From: Vibrio ishigakensis
GTDB lineage: Bacteria > Pseudomonadota > Gammaproteobacteria > Enterobacterales > Vibrionaceae
Direction of reading: 5' to 3'
DNA length: 64,000 bases
Assembly (NCBI RefSeq): GCF_024347675.1
Contig: NZ_AP024881.1
Coordinates: forward strand, 1,426,001-1,490,000
Shown: positions 1-8,103 of the stretch, piece after piece
Layout: each line of letters begins with the position of its first letter
How positions within the stretch are numbered: position 1 is the first letter of the stretch
Notes under the pieces: generated by a model
Told to the model about the DNA's origin: nothing
What the model saw: the letters and a program-made list of their open reading frames with translations, nothing else
Databases searched by the model: none
Program-made: the position numbers and the translations under genes

Positions 1-450
1 TAGCCTAGTGATATACCACTCTAGCTTGAACTGAGTTACGCCGGATGGACCAAAACCTGTCACCATATCGCGAGTGGAAGTGCGAGCTAGGTTGATCAGC
101 TTCTCTTTACTGCCACCTAAGTGAGCTAGCGTTAGCCATGTCTTCTCAGCGATACGCCAGTTTTCTTCGGTAGAATCTTTTCGATACGCGCGCAACTCTG
201 TAGCAAAACGCTCAGAGTCTTCGGCTTGCTCACGAATGACTGCATTGAGCAACTGATCTACCTTGGTTCTGTCATCGGCAGACATAAACAGTGGCTCAGG
301 TATCTTTTCTATTTCCGACGCAATAGTAAGCGCAACTTCATCGACTTCTGGCTCGTCGTTGATGTCGTAGGTAAATTCTGCACGAACAGAAAATGAAACT
401 AGAAATATGAAAAGAGAAATTAGCAGGTTTGATTGCAACTTTGCTCTCAT
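1..450 (-). CDS. Exported protein of unknown function, 3' end cut by window edge
   Basis: An open frame of 150 codons runs from an ATG at 450 to the left edge without a stop, so the C-terminus is missing. The N-terminus (MRAKLQSNLLISLF, then a hydrophobic stretch ending SFSVRA before EFTYD) looks like a Sec signal peptide, so the product is probably periplasmic. The rest is charged, mostly helical-looking sequence with no motif I recognise. Two further in-frame ATGs lie upstream (474 and 480); I prefer 450 because it gives a normal-length signal peptide. It is transcribed divergently from cobB. Function unknown. Confidence 0.65.
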   Translation of the reverse strand, partial: MRAKLQSNLLISLFIFLVSFSVRAEFTYDINDEPEVDEVALTIASEIEKIPEPLFMSADDRTKVDQLLNAVIREQAEDSERFATELRAYRKDSTEENWRIAEKTWLTLAHLGGSKEKLINLARTSTRDMVTGFGPSGVTQFKLEWYITRL

Positions 451-653
451 GATTTTTTTAGGCCTGAATTTCATAAACATTGATTCAGATGCAAGTGTAG
501 TGCAGAGAGTCACAATTCTGAAATTTTTTCAGCAAAAACAGAAAATTAGATGCAACTGATTTCGTTTGAATATGCGACTTGGCTCTCTTTATTAACCCAA
601 AGAATGGGTGTTACTCTGGTGCTACAAATCTGAAACCTTGCTAGGAGGCGCGG

Positions 654-1367
654 GTGAATTTCCCTTATCGAAATATCGTAGTGTTAACAGGCGCAGGTAT
701 CTCTGCCGAGTCGGGAATTAAAACCTTTAGGGCTCAGGATGGGCTTTGGGAAAATCATCGCATCGAGGATGTGGCGACACCAGAAGGTTTTGCACGCGAT
801 CCAGACCTGGTTCAGTCTTTCTACAACAAGCGCCGCGAAAAACTGCAAACCCCTCAAGTTGAACCTAATCCAGCACACCTTGCTTTGGGTAGGCTCGAAA
901 GAGAACTGGATGGTAAGGTGACTGTGGTTACGCAAAATATCGATAACCTGCACGAGCGTGGCGGGACACAGAATATTGTGCATATGCATGGTGAGCTATT
1001 AAAAGCTCGCTGTAGCGGTTCAGGGCAGGTGTTCGACCAAACTCAAGATATCAAAACTGGTGACCTGTGCCACTGCTGTCAAATCCCGCAACAGCTTCGT
1101 CCTCATATTGTTTGGTTCGGCGAGATGCCACTGCAATTGGATTACATCTACTCAGCAATACAAGAAGCAGACCTGTTTGTCTCTATCGGTACATCTGGTG
1201 TGGTGTATCCAGCAGCTGGGTTTGTGCATGAGGCGAGGTTATATGGCGCCCATACTATAGAAATTAATCTAGAGCCGAGCGCAGTAGAGACAGAATTTGC
1301 TGAAAAACGCTATGGACGCGCAGGCGCTGAAGTACCAAAGCTTGTGGACGAGTTACTCTGCCTGTAA
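654..1367 (+). CDS. cobB: NAD-dependent protein deacylase, sirtuin (CobB)
   Basis: Class III sirtuin that removes acetyl or succinyl groups from lysine, consuming NAD+, in the cytoplasm. Visible motifs: the NAD-binding [14 protein letters not shown] (residues 13-26), TQNID (93-97), catalytic His112 in HMHGE, and zinc-ligand cysteines C120 and C139/C141/C142. Tyr57 and Arg60 (FYNKRR) match the YxxR pair that SIRT5-like enzymes use to recognise succinyl-lysine. At 237 residues it fits the short bacterial form. The start is GTG at 654, preceded by a strong AGGAGG at 642-647. Its 3' end overlaps the convergent PotD-like gene by 15 bp. Confidence 0.95.
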   Translation: MNFPYRNIVVLTGAGISAESGIKTFRAQDGLWENHRIEDVATPEGFARDPDLVQSFYNKRREKLQTPQVEPNPAHLALGRLERELDGKVTVVTQNIDNLHERGGTQNIVHMHGELLKARCSGSGQVFDQTQDIKTGDLCHCCQIPQQLRPHIVWFGEMPLQLDYIYSAIQEADLFVSIGTSGVVYPAAGFVHEARLYGAHTIEINLEPSAVETEFAEKRYGRAGAEVPKLVDELLCL

Positions 1368-2453
1368 ACGAAGCTGGTTCTTAACTAAACGGAAGCTGCT
1401 TTCGTAGCTAAAGCGGTTGTTTGGCGTGGTTAGTTTGAACTGGCCTTGCTCAATCACTCGGTTTGGAATAACCACCAAAGTGTCATTGTCGATATCTAGC
1501 TCTTCAAGGTTAGGGGTTAAGCCTGTGTGTTTAGCCAATGCAAGCTGAGTTTCTTTACGAGTCAGATAATTCATCAACTCGTAGGCAAGCTCGTGATTCT
1601 CTGAGTGCTCTAGGATAGATAGGGCATACACATCTAAAATCGCACCTTCAGACGGCCATACCATATCGATATTTCCGCCTTCGATGTTCGCCTCATAAGC
1701 CTGTGCATTGGTTAACAGGCCAATAGACACACGACCTGATAGGAAGTGCATTTCAGGATCGTTATCTGCAAGGAAGGCAGTATTTGAAGCCAGCGACTCC
1801 AACCATTGGCGTGCTTCGTTCAATTCTTTCTGAGAAGCGTTGTTGATGGAATAACCAAGCTCCATCAAAGCAACGCTAAGCATAGACTGTGAGTCGTTTG
1901 GAAACATCAATTGCCCTGACCACTGTGCATCCAGTAGATCCGACCAACTCGTTACCATGGATGCTGGAAGCATATCCGCATTGGTAGCAACACCCATGCC
2001 TTCAATAAGAAGAGGCACAGAGTATTGGTTGTATGGCGCAAGGTTCGTACCCGCCAATTCTTGTTTAAACTCTTGTTTATGAGTCAACTTCTCTGGTTGG
2101 ATTGGCTGAAAATAGTGTTCAATCGTACTTTGACCTGGATAAAAGCTGTATGGCAGGATCACTAGGTCTACGCTATTTACCGCTTCACTGGTCTGTCTTG
2201 GATCGCGCACATTGTTATACACATGCTGCTCAACCTGAATGCCAGTTTCAGAGGTAAACTGGTGCAGTATCTTGACTGGAACTAGATTGTTAGGGGCGTA
2301 CAAGGTGATGGATAGAGTTTCAACTTGATTCTCCGTTGCTTCCTCAGCGTTCACTTCTTCAAATTGTGAGGTGATCTCTTCTGCAGATAGCTGAAATGCG
2401 GCCAGTGATGCGGCAATAGCAAGGGTAGGGATCAGACGTACAGCGTTTGTCAT
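1353..2453 (-). CDS. Orphan periplasmic binding protein, PotD/PotF-like
   Basis: Extracellular solute-binding protein of the spermidine/putrescine type, 366 residues from the ATG at 2453. A longer frame upstream adds 46 residues without a sensible signal. The start [16 protein letters not shown], cut near QLSA/EEITS, is a signal peptide. The mature part shows the family layout (a YAPNN.VP..IL.QF.SETGI entry strand, then [17 protein letters not shown]). No permease or ATPase gene is adjacent, so it either serves a transporter encoded elsewhere or acts as a ligand sensor, as NspS does in Vibrio. The ligand cannot be assigned from sequence alone. Confidence 0.75.
   Translation of the reverse strand: MTNAVRLIPTLAIAASLAAFQLSAEEITSQFEEVNAEEATENQVETLSITLYAPNNLVPVKILHQFTSETGIQVEQHVYNNVRDPRQTSEAVNSVDLVILPYSFYPGQSTIEHYFQPIQPEKLTHKQEFKQELAGTNLAPYNQYSVPLLIEGMGVATNADMLPASMVTSWSDLLDAQWSGQLMFPNDSQSMLSVALMELGYSINNASQKELNEARQWLESLASNTAFLADNDPEMHFLSGRVSIGLLTNAQAYEANIEGGNIDMVWPSEGAILDVYALSILEHSENHELAYELMNYLTRKETQLALAKHTGLTPNLEELDIDNDTLVVIPNRVIEQGQFKLTTPNNRFSYESSFRLVKNQLRLQAE
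2423..2430 (+). other. KOPS-like octamer GGGTAGGG
   Basis: Exact match to GGGNAGGG, the sequence that loads and orients the FtsK translocase in E. coli and V. cholerae. It lies left of dif and reads left to right, i.e. toward dif, as KOPS should. A single 8-mer can occur by chance, and I saw no second perfect copy. Confidence 0.35.
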
Positions 2454-2671
2454 TGTTGCTTTTATAAACTCAAATCGGATCAAAATGTGATGTAGCTCAG
2501 AATTATATCCAATAAAAGTTTGAAATGCACCTCTGATGTTACGATTTCGACACATCATATGTAACGAATTCGTTGCAACGCAAGGTGGCAAAAGGGATAC
2601 ACCTTACTCTCGATAGTGGGTATACTTGCGCGAGCCGAATTTCTTTATGTAGCAAGGACATTTACAGATAC

Positions 2672-3538
2672 ATGAGTAACCCGATAGAAAAAGATTTTAA
2701 TCTAGGCGGCAGTGTTGATAAGGCATTGGCGGGCGATTTTGAACTGAAATCTTTAGATGTAATTCGCGAAGCATGGCAACTTACCATGCAAAACCTACTG
2801 CGTTTCTCACCTGCAGTGCTTATCTTGATCGGGATCCAAGCCGTCATCTTCTTCTTTGCGCTTAAGATGCAAGTTGGAGATCTTTCAAATGTCTTGAATA
2901 TGTTCCAAGACCCAGAGACGTTAGACCCATCTATTTTCCAATCTATCTTTGTGGCTAACTTTAGCTACGAGGTGATCACAGCGCCTATCTACGCGGGCAT
3001 TGCTATGATGGCAATGAGCCATGCGGCTGGTCTTAAGACTGAGACTCGCCACATTACTAAAGGGCTTAGCTTTACTGTTCCGGTCATTCTGGTTGCGATG
3101 ATCAACCTGCTTCTACAAGCGGTTGCCGGTGCTATCTTCCCGTTCTTGTCTTTCTATCTGTCTATTGCGTTTAGTAATGCCATCTTGCTTGTATGTGAGA
3201 AGCGCATGACACCAATGAACGCGCTATGGACATCACTACGTGGGGTAAACAAGCGCCTATTTGCTGTGGCGACTATCTACCTTGTGGCTATGCTGATGTT
3301 CTTCGCTGGCCTAATGATGTATGGCCTTGGCCTTATCATTGCTGTGCCATTCTTCTTCCACGTGAAGGGCATTATCTATCGCAATATGTTTGGTATTCGC
3401 CTTCAGATTGTAGCGAAAGGGCCATCAAGCTCTGATGATTCAAACAACGACTCTGGTTCTACTCCTGAAGAAAAACCACAAGACAAGCCTGAAGAAGATA
3501 ACAACCATCGTCCAGGTTCGAATACCTTTGACGCATAA
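2672..3538 (+). CDS. Multi-pass inner membrane protein of unknown function
   Basis: 288 residues from the ATG at 2672 (MSNPIEKDFN); the frame is open 99 bp further upstream, but that part looks non-coding. Hydrophobic segments begin near FSPAVLILIG, VITAPIYAGIAMM, VPVILVAMINLLL, PFLSFYLSIAFSNAILL and LFAVATIYLVAMLMFF, suggesting five to six membrane spans. A hydrophilic C-terminal tail is rich in Ser, Asp, Glu and Pro. The stop is 9 bp before the next gene's start, so the two probably form one transcript. No family recognised with confidence. Confidence 0.75.
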   Translation: MSNPIEKDFNLGGSVDKALAGDFELKSLDVIREAWQLTMQNLLRFSPAVLILIGIQAVIFFFALKMQVGDLSNVLNMFQDPETLDPSIFQSIFVANFSYEVITAPIYAGIAMMAMSHAAGLKTETRHITKGLSFTVPVILVAMINLLLQAVAGAIFPFLSFYLSIAFSNAILLVCEKRMTPMNALWTSLRGVNKRLFAVATIYLVAMLMFFAGLMMYGLGLIIAVPFFFHVKGIIYRNMFGIRLQIVAKGPSSSDDSNNDSGSTPEEKPQDKPEEDNNHRPGSNTFDA

Positions 3539-3547
3539 GGCAGTGAA

Positions 3548-4198
3548 ATGAAAAAGATGTTAGTAGCGGCTGGGATTGCCGCTCTATGTGCAACCTCTGT
3601 TGCTCACGCTGAAGAGTATATGTTTACCTACAGCAAGCTGTACTCTCCTTTAAAACACAACCTTAAACAGCCGGATTCCGATGTTAAGGTCGGTTTGTTC
3701 TTTACTGATTTTGCTACCAAACAGCCGTGCTCAATTAAAAAGGCGTGGATGGAGAAAGAAGAGCACTACGAAGAGCTAAAGATTGCTGATAACGGTGAAG
3801 TAAACGTTCCTTTAGACAGCAATCTGCGCAGCGCGAACCCACTGGTCTATATCGTGACTCAAGGAGAGGCCCGTTGTGATTACTCTTTGGTGGTACTTTC
3901 TAAGGAGTCTTGGCAAGGAAATATAGATAAACAAACTCTTGAGACCAGCACAGAGCAGATGGATGACATGTTAGGAAACTTGGGTGGCATGTTCTCATCT
4001 TGGTTCACTCCAGAGATTTCTGGTGTGACCCTAGAGTTTAAGCCTGGCTCAATTCAGAATATCTCACTGTCTAACGGTAAGCTGATAGATGTGGATGAGT
4101 ATGGTAAAGCTATCCTGATGTTGAGTGATTTAAGTGACGGGGTCACAGCTAATATTTCTCAGCCAACTCAACGAGTTATGCCATATATTCAGAAATAA
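3548..4198 (+). CDS. Secreted DUF2987-type protein
   Basis: 216-residue protein with a signal peptide (MKKMLVAAGIAALCATSVAHA, cut before EEYMF). The mature start EYMFTYSKLYSPLK and the WMEKEEHYEELKI stretch match what I remember of Vibrio DUF2987 proteins, whose function is unknown. It sits 9 bp after a membrane-protein gene, probably co-transcribed, and a strong terminator follows. Likely periplasmic. Confidence 0.75.
   Translation: MKKMLVAAGIAALCATSVAHAEEYMFTYSKLYSPLKHNLKQPDSDVKVGLFFTDFATKQPCSIKKAWMEKEEHYEELKIADNGEVNVPLDSNLRSANPLVYIVTQGEARCDYSLVVLSKESWQGNIDKQTLETSTEQMDDMLGNLGGMFSSWFTPEISGVTLEFKPGSIQNISLSNGKLIDVDEYGKAILMLSDLSDGVTANISQPTQRVMPYIQK
4134..4146. other. Degenerate matS-like palindrome (one mismatch)
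   Basis: GTGACGGGGTCAC has both conserved matS arms, but its third spacer base is G where the consensus needs a pyrimidine. It lies inside the DUF2987 coding sequence. It could be a weak MatP site or chance. Confidence 0.3.
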
Positions 4199-4200
4199 AA

Positions 4201-4220
4201 AAGAGGACCTAGGTCCTCTT
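4201..4220. terminator. Bidirectional Rho-independent terminator
   Basis: The perfect palindrome AAGAGGACCTAGGTCCTCTT is flanked by A-rich sequence on the left and a T-run on the right (to 4224). It lies between the convergent DUF2987 gene and ttcA and can end transcripts from both sides. Confidence 0.85.
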
Positions 4221-4228
4221 TTTTATGC

Positions 4229-5152
4229 TTAGATGTTAGTCACATCTAACTGAAGCTTAGGGTCAAACTCGACTGCTTCGCTGGTCGATACCTCTGGCAT
4301 CTCTTCTTTATCGAAACCAATATCACCGCCGTTGATCACGCCTGAATCTTTATCTACCGATTTAAAGTCAAACAACTCGAAGTCCGCTAGGTGGCTTGGC
4401 ACAACGTTTTGCATCGCGCGGAACATTGTCTCGATACGACCTGGGAATTGCTTGTCCCAGCCATTTAGCATCTGTTTGATGTTTTGACGCTGCAGGTTTG
4501 GCTGAGAACCGCATAGGTTACAAGGAATGATTGGGTATTCACGCATCTCAGCGTACTTGATGATGTCTTTCTCACGGCAATACGCTAGTGGGCGAATTAC
4601 TACGTGCTCGCCGTTATCTGAAACTAGCTTAGGTGGCATAGCCTTCATCTTGCCGCCATGGAACATGTTTAAGAACAGGGTCTCGATGATGTCATCTCTA
4701 TGGTGGCCAAGAGCGATCTTAGTTGCGCCTAGCTCTTTTGCAGTGCGATACAAGATGCCGCGACGCAAACGAGAACATAGAGAGCAGGTTGTCTTGCCTT
4801 CAGGGATCTTGTCTTGAACGATGGAGTAGGTGTCTTCTTCTACAATCTTGTATTCAACACCAAGACTTTCTAGATATTCAGGCAGGATGTGGCCAGGGAA
4901 GCCAGGTTGTTTTTGGTCTAGGTTTACCGCAACCAAGGAGAAATCAATCGGTGCGCTCTTTTGTAGGCTCATCAAGATCTCAAGCATGGTAAAGCTGTCT
5001 TTACCACCAGACAGACACACCATAATGCGGTCACCTTCTTCAATCATATTGAAATCGGCAATGGCATTACCTGTGTTACGACGCAATCGCTTTTGTAACT
5101 TGTTTAAGTTGTATTGCTGCGCCTTGGTGCGCTCTTGAACTTGTTCGCTCAT
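4229..5152 (-). CDS. ttcA: tRNA 2-thiocytidine biosynthesis protein TtcA
   Basis: ATP-dependent enzyme that thiolates cytidine 32 of certain tRNAs using an iron-sulfur cluster; cytoplasmic. The 307-residue product has the PP-loop SGGKDS (residues 48-53) that binds ATP. The two CxxC pairs that hold the [4Fe-4S] cluster are C123/C126 (TTCSLC) and C211/C214 (PCNLCGSQ). Length and order are typical of gammaproteobacterial TtcA. The ATG at 5152 follows a GGAAGC ribosome site. fnr, uspE and ttcA are neighbours in the same order in E. coli. Confidence 0.95.
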   Translation of the reverse strand: MSEQVQERTKAQQYNLNKLQKRLRRNTGNAIADFNMIEEGDRIMVCLSGGKDSFTMLEILMSLQKSAPIDFSLVAVNLDQKQPGFPGHILPEYLESLGVEYKIVEEDTYSIVQDKIPEGKTTCSLCSRLRRGILYRTAKELGATKIALGHHRDDIIETLFLNMFHGGKMKAMPPKLVSDNGEHVVIRPLAYCREKDIIKYAEMREYPIIPCNLCGSQPNLQRQNIKQMLNGWDKQFPGRIETMFRAMQNVVPSHLADFELFDFKSVDKDSGVINGGDIGFDKEEMPEVSTSEAVEFDPKLQLDVTNI

Positions 5153-5251
5153 ACTGCTTCCGGTTAATGGTTAAACTTTCGGGAGAGGTATGATACGGAT
5201 ATTCCCATCAGATTCCAGTGAAAAAGATTGCTGGCGTTTATGAGAGGCAAA

Positions 5252-5278
5252 AAAATAGCGGTGAAACACCGCTATTTT
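5252..5278 (-). terminator. Terminator downstream of uspE
   Basis: The 12-bp perfect stem AAAATAGCGGTG / CACCGCTATTTT with a 3-base loop lies 14 bp past the uspE stop. On the minus strand the stem ends in a T-run, so it separates uspE from ttcA. Confidence 0.8.
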
Positions 5279-5292
5279 CGAGGGTTTTATGG

Positions 5293-6237
5293 CTACTCGC
5301 CGTTAGGGTCGAGTGGACTGATATAGCCACTTGGTTTTAACGCTAGAACGTCACAGTTGATCTTATCTATGATGTTCTCGGCTGTATTGCCCAAAAATAC
5401 TGCTGATAAACCGGTACGACCTGAAGTACCAAGCACAACTAACCCAGCGTTTAGGTCTTCTACCGCTTTAGGGATCACATCTTGAGGTAAGCCTTGTTCA
5501 ACTATGGTTTGCTCTTCATCGATACCATACTCTTGGCGAAGGGCCTTCATACTTTTTAAGTGATGCCCGCGAACTGAATCTGAGTAAATCGTTGGGTCGA
5601 ATTCTGGAAGCTCGACAGTGATGTTTGGCGGTGTGATTGGGTAGGAGTTTACTAGGTGCGGGGTCGCATTCAGGCGCTCTGCAAGATCGAGTGTCTTACG
5701 CACCATTCTATGGTTAAGGTCTAGGTGATGTTCGTTTTCAGAACCCACGTGTACCGAAGCAACGATATGACCGTGCTCTGGGAAATCATGGTCTTTTACC
5801 AGAAGCACAGCGCAAGGGCACTTACGAAGGAGGTGCCAGTCGGTAGGGGTGAAGAGTACCGATTCAAGTACGTCGTGTTTACGAGTGGTTTTCACTACAA
5901 GCTCAAAGTCTTGCGCGAACACTTCACTGATAATGGCTTCGTAAGGACGGTTATGCCAAACCACCTTGATATCTAACTCGATATCGTCATCGTGATAAGG
6001 GGCGGCAACCTCTTTCATCCACTGCTCGCGCTGATGAATCACGCCAGCCCGCATTGCATCACGCTCATCGGATGAAAGCATGGAGGTCATTTCATAAGAA
6101 AAATCGTATATGGCAAGGAAGAAGGTAATTTTGCATGGCGATTTACTTTTTCTTCCGATTTGCATGGCTCGAGCCAGTGCTGGCTGCTGCTCTGCATCGA
6201 TATTGGCAACAACCAAGATGTTGTTGTAAATACTCAT
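5293..6237 (-). CDS. uspE: Universal stress protein E (tandem Usp domains)
   Basis: 314-residue cytoplasmic stress protein made of two Usp domains, roughly residues 3-150 and 158-305. The second contains the GTSGRTGLSAVFLGNTAENI segment, matching the G-x2-G-x9-G(S/T) nucleotide-loop motif of ATP-binding Usp proteins. The start MSIYNNILVVANID is the usual UspE opening. The ATG at 6237 has an AAAGGTGG ribosome site. It lies between fnr and ttcA, as in E. coli, where UspE supports stress survival and motility/adhesion balance. Confidence 0.92.
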   Translation of the reverse strand: MSIYNNILVVANIDAEQQPALARAMQIGRKSKSPCKITFFLAIYDFSYEMTSMLSSDERDAMRAGVIHQREQWMKEVAAPYHDDDIELDIKVVWHNRPYEAIISEVFAQDFELVVKTTRKHDVLESVLFTPTDWHLLRKCPCAVLLVKDHDFPEHGHIVASVHVGSENEHHLDLNHRMVRKTLDLAERLNATPHLVNSYPITPPNITVELPEFDPTIYSDSVRGHHLKSMKALRQEYGIDEEQTIVEQGLPQDVIPKAVEDLNAGLVVLGTSGRTGLSAVFLGNTAENIIDKINCDVLALKPSGYISPLDPNGE

Positions 6238-6380
6238 AGACCACCTTTATCTCATTTAATTAGATTACAAGACTCAATATAGCTCGAAAAAATGACTCGA
6301 GTTTGATGGAATCTTAATTCTAAGATTAGACGAAAAATTGGTGGTTTATTAGTAATTTAGAAGAATTAGAGTGGGGATTT

Positions 6381-6407
6381 TGAAGTGACTCAAAAAGAGC
6401 CACTTCA
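6381..6407 (-). terminator. Possible weak terminator or stem-loop after fnr
   Basis: TGAAGTGaCTC pairs with GAGcCACTTCA around an AAAAA loop, with one mismatch. It lies 11 bp past the fnr stop. On the minus strand only a poor AAAATC tract follows, so termination may be partial and fnr-uspE read-through is possible. Confidence 0.4.
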
Positions 6408-6417
6408 GGAGGTAGTT

Positions 6418-7173
6418 TTATTCGCAACGAGCCGCGCCAGCAAGTTTAGCTAGGGCATCATGGTCGTTGATGGTGATGTATTTACCTTTAACTGACAGGA
6501 TGTCAGACTTTTGGAAACGACCCAATAGGCGGCTGATGGTTTCAACCGTAAGACCTAGGTAGTTACCGATATCACCACGCGTCATAGTCAAACGGAACTC
6601 ACGCGGGCTGAAACCACGCTGAGAGAAACGCTCAGACAGGTTGTACAGGAATGCCGCTAGACGCTCTTCAGCGTTCTTCTTCGACAGAAGCAAGATCATG
6701 TCTTGGTCGCCTTTGATTTCGCTACTCATAAGACGCATGATTTGCTGACGAAGTTTAGGCATTTTGCCTGACAGGTCATCAAGGATTTCGTACGGGATCT
6801 CACAAACCATAGAAGTTTCAAGCGCTTGCGCGAAACTAGGGTGGGCGTGAGAGTTAATTGCATCAAAACCAACTAGGTCACCAGCTAGGTGGAATGCAGT
6901 GATTTGTTCGTCGCCTTGTTCCGTAATGGTGTAGCTTTTTATCGTCCCTGAGCGGATAGCATACAACGATTTAAGCTCGTCCCCAGCTTTGAATAGCTCT
7001 TGACCCTTTTGAATTGGCTTCTTACGCTCAATGATCTGATCTAGTTGGTCAAGTTCATTGTCGTTAAGGGTAAAAGGAATACACAGTTGTGAAATACTGC
7101 AGTCTTGGCAGTGAATTGCACAACCACCTGACTGAACACGCTTAGCTGTAGACTTCTCAGTAGTGATAATCAT
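6418..7173 (-). CDS. fnr: Oxygen-sensing transcription regulator FNR
   Basis: CRP/FNR-family regulator that binds DNA as a dimer when a [4Fe-4S] cluster is intact, i.e. under low oxygen. The N-terminal cysteines C18, C22, C25 and C31 plus internal C124 provide the cluster ligands. An effector domain follows (about 35-150), then a dimer helix and a C-terminal helix-turn-helix whose recognition helix reads ETISRLLGR. At 251 residues it matches the E. coli protein. It is flanked by uspE and by the cbb3 oxidase assembly genes, which FNR usually controls. A near-perfect FNR box sits 22 bp upstream, suggesting autoregulation. Confidence 0.96.
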   Translation of the reverse strand: MIITTEKSTAKRVQSGGCAIHCQDCSISQLCIPFTLNDNELDQLDQIIERKKPIQKGQELFKAGDELKSLYAIRSGTIKSYTITEQGDEQITAFHLAGDLVGFDAINSHAHPSFAQALETSMVCEIPYEILDDLSGKMPKLRQQIMRLMSSEIKGDQDMILLLSKKNAEERLAAFLYNLSERFSQRGFSPREFRLTMTRGDIGNYLGLTVETISRLLGRFQKSDILSVKGKYITINDHDALAKLAGAARCE

Positions 7174-7194
7174 AGGATCTCAAAATGGCTCAAC

Positions 7195-7208
7195 TTGATT
7201 TACGTCAA
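7195..7208. promoter_or_regulatory. Putative FNR box upstream of fnr
   Basis: TTGATTTACGTCAA matches the FNR consensus TTGAT-N4-ATCAA at nine of ten specified positions (G replaces A at the first base of the right arm). It ends 22 bp before the fnr start codon. That close position suggests repression by FNR of its own gene, as known in E. coli. Confidence 0.7.
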
Positions 7209-7283
7209 TATTCTACCATTTCCGGATATGAAAAGGTAGCTCAATAAATTTGAGTTATATCAGATATTTAGTATAAGTATTAT

Positions 7284-7943
7284 TTAATGAAGCAAAATAA
7301 AGATCGAATAAAATGCGTACAGAATCATAATTATGCCGAATACTTTACGACTACTTGGTTTGCGCAGAAAGGCGAGTAGACTCGATGCACCTGTGCCCAC
7401 CAATAGCATGGCGGGTAGTGTTCCCAAACCAAATGCGCCCATTATCAACAAGCCATTAATGGCGCTACCTGACATTGCCGCCCAACTGACCATGGAATAC
7501 ACCATGCCGCAGGGAATCCAACCCCAGATAAAGCCAACAGGATAGGCATAGAGAGGAGACTTTAGTGGGAGAAGCTTACCCGCAAGTGGGGATAGTTTTT
7601 TCCAAAGACCTTGCCCCAGTTTTTCCAGTTGTAAGAGCCCATTCCACCAACCAGTAAGATACAGACCTAGTACTAGGATAAACACTGCAGCGATTGCGCG
7701 CAGTACCGTTAGTCCCTGGCCAAAGCCAAACAACTGCACACCGCTTGCAACCGCTCCACCGATAATGGCGCCAATCACAAGGTAGGAACTGATGCGACCA
7801 AGGTTATAAAGAAATGACACACGCACCTTTTGTTGCGGGCCATTTAGTGCGACTGCACTTGCGATACCACCACACATGCCAATGCAGTGGCCTGCACCCA
7901 GCAGGCCAATCATAAAGGCACCGAGCCAATCAATGTTTTGCAT
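7284..7943 (-). CDS. TauE/SafE-like (DsbD_2-type) membrane protein of the cco assembly cluster
   Basis: 219-residue inner membrane protein with about six hydrophobic segments and the signature GHCIGMCGGIASA near the N-terminus. A second conserved block is PVGFIWGWIPCGMVYSM. This is the family often annotated as sulfite exporter TauE/SafE, found beside ccoS and ccoI in many proteobacteria. The paired Cys motifs (MCGG, PCG) suggest metal or redox handling for cytochrome oxidase biogenesis, but that is inference from context. Its start overlaps the end of ccoS by 14 bp, implying translational coupling. Confidence 0.85.
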   Translation of the reverse strand: MQNIDWLGAFMIGLLGAGHCIGMCGGIASAVALNGPQQKVRVSFLYNLGRISSYLVIGAIIGGAVASGVQLFGFGQGLTVLRAIAAVFILVLGLYLTGWWNGLLQLEKLGQGLWKKLSPLAGKLLPLKSPLYAYPVGFIWGWIPCGMVYSMVSWAAMSGSAINGLLIMGAFGLGTLPAMLLVGTGASSLLAFLRKPSSRKVFGIIMILYAFYSIFILLH

Positions 7944-8103
7944 CTTTGTCTGATTCTTTAGGCATGTCGTCTTCGAAAAGGATGTTGTGTCCTTGACGGT
8001 CTAGATCTTCAAACTGCTCGCTCTTAACTGCCCACAGAAACACGGCTATCGCCACTGCGACCAGAACTATGGCGATCGGAATTAGAATGTACAGGCTTTC
8101 CAT
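7930..8103 (-). CDS. ccoS: cbb3 oxidase assembly protein CcoS
   Basis: 57-residue single-span membrane protein: MESLYILIPIAIVLV, a hydrophobic helix to about residue 24, then KSEQFEDLDRQGHNILF. The FEDLD...G..IL.D pattern is the CcoS hallmark. CcoS is needed for cofactor insertion into cbb3 oxidase. The first 80 bp lie inside the 3' end of ccoI in another frame, and the last 14 bp overlap the next gene. Start and stop were read directly from the sequence. Confidence 0.92.
   Translation of the reverse strand: MESLYILIPIAIVLVAVAIAVFLWAVKSEQFEDLDRQGHNILFEDDMPKESDKDAKH

Noticed and set aside
2454..2591. Longer N-terminus for the PotD-like protein
   Set aside because: The extra 46 residues would bury the signal peptide that starts at the ATG at 2453.
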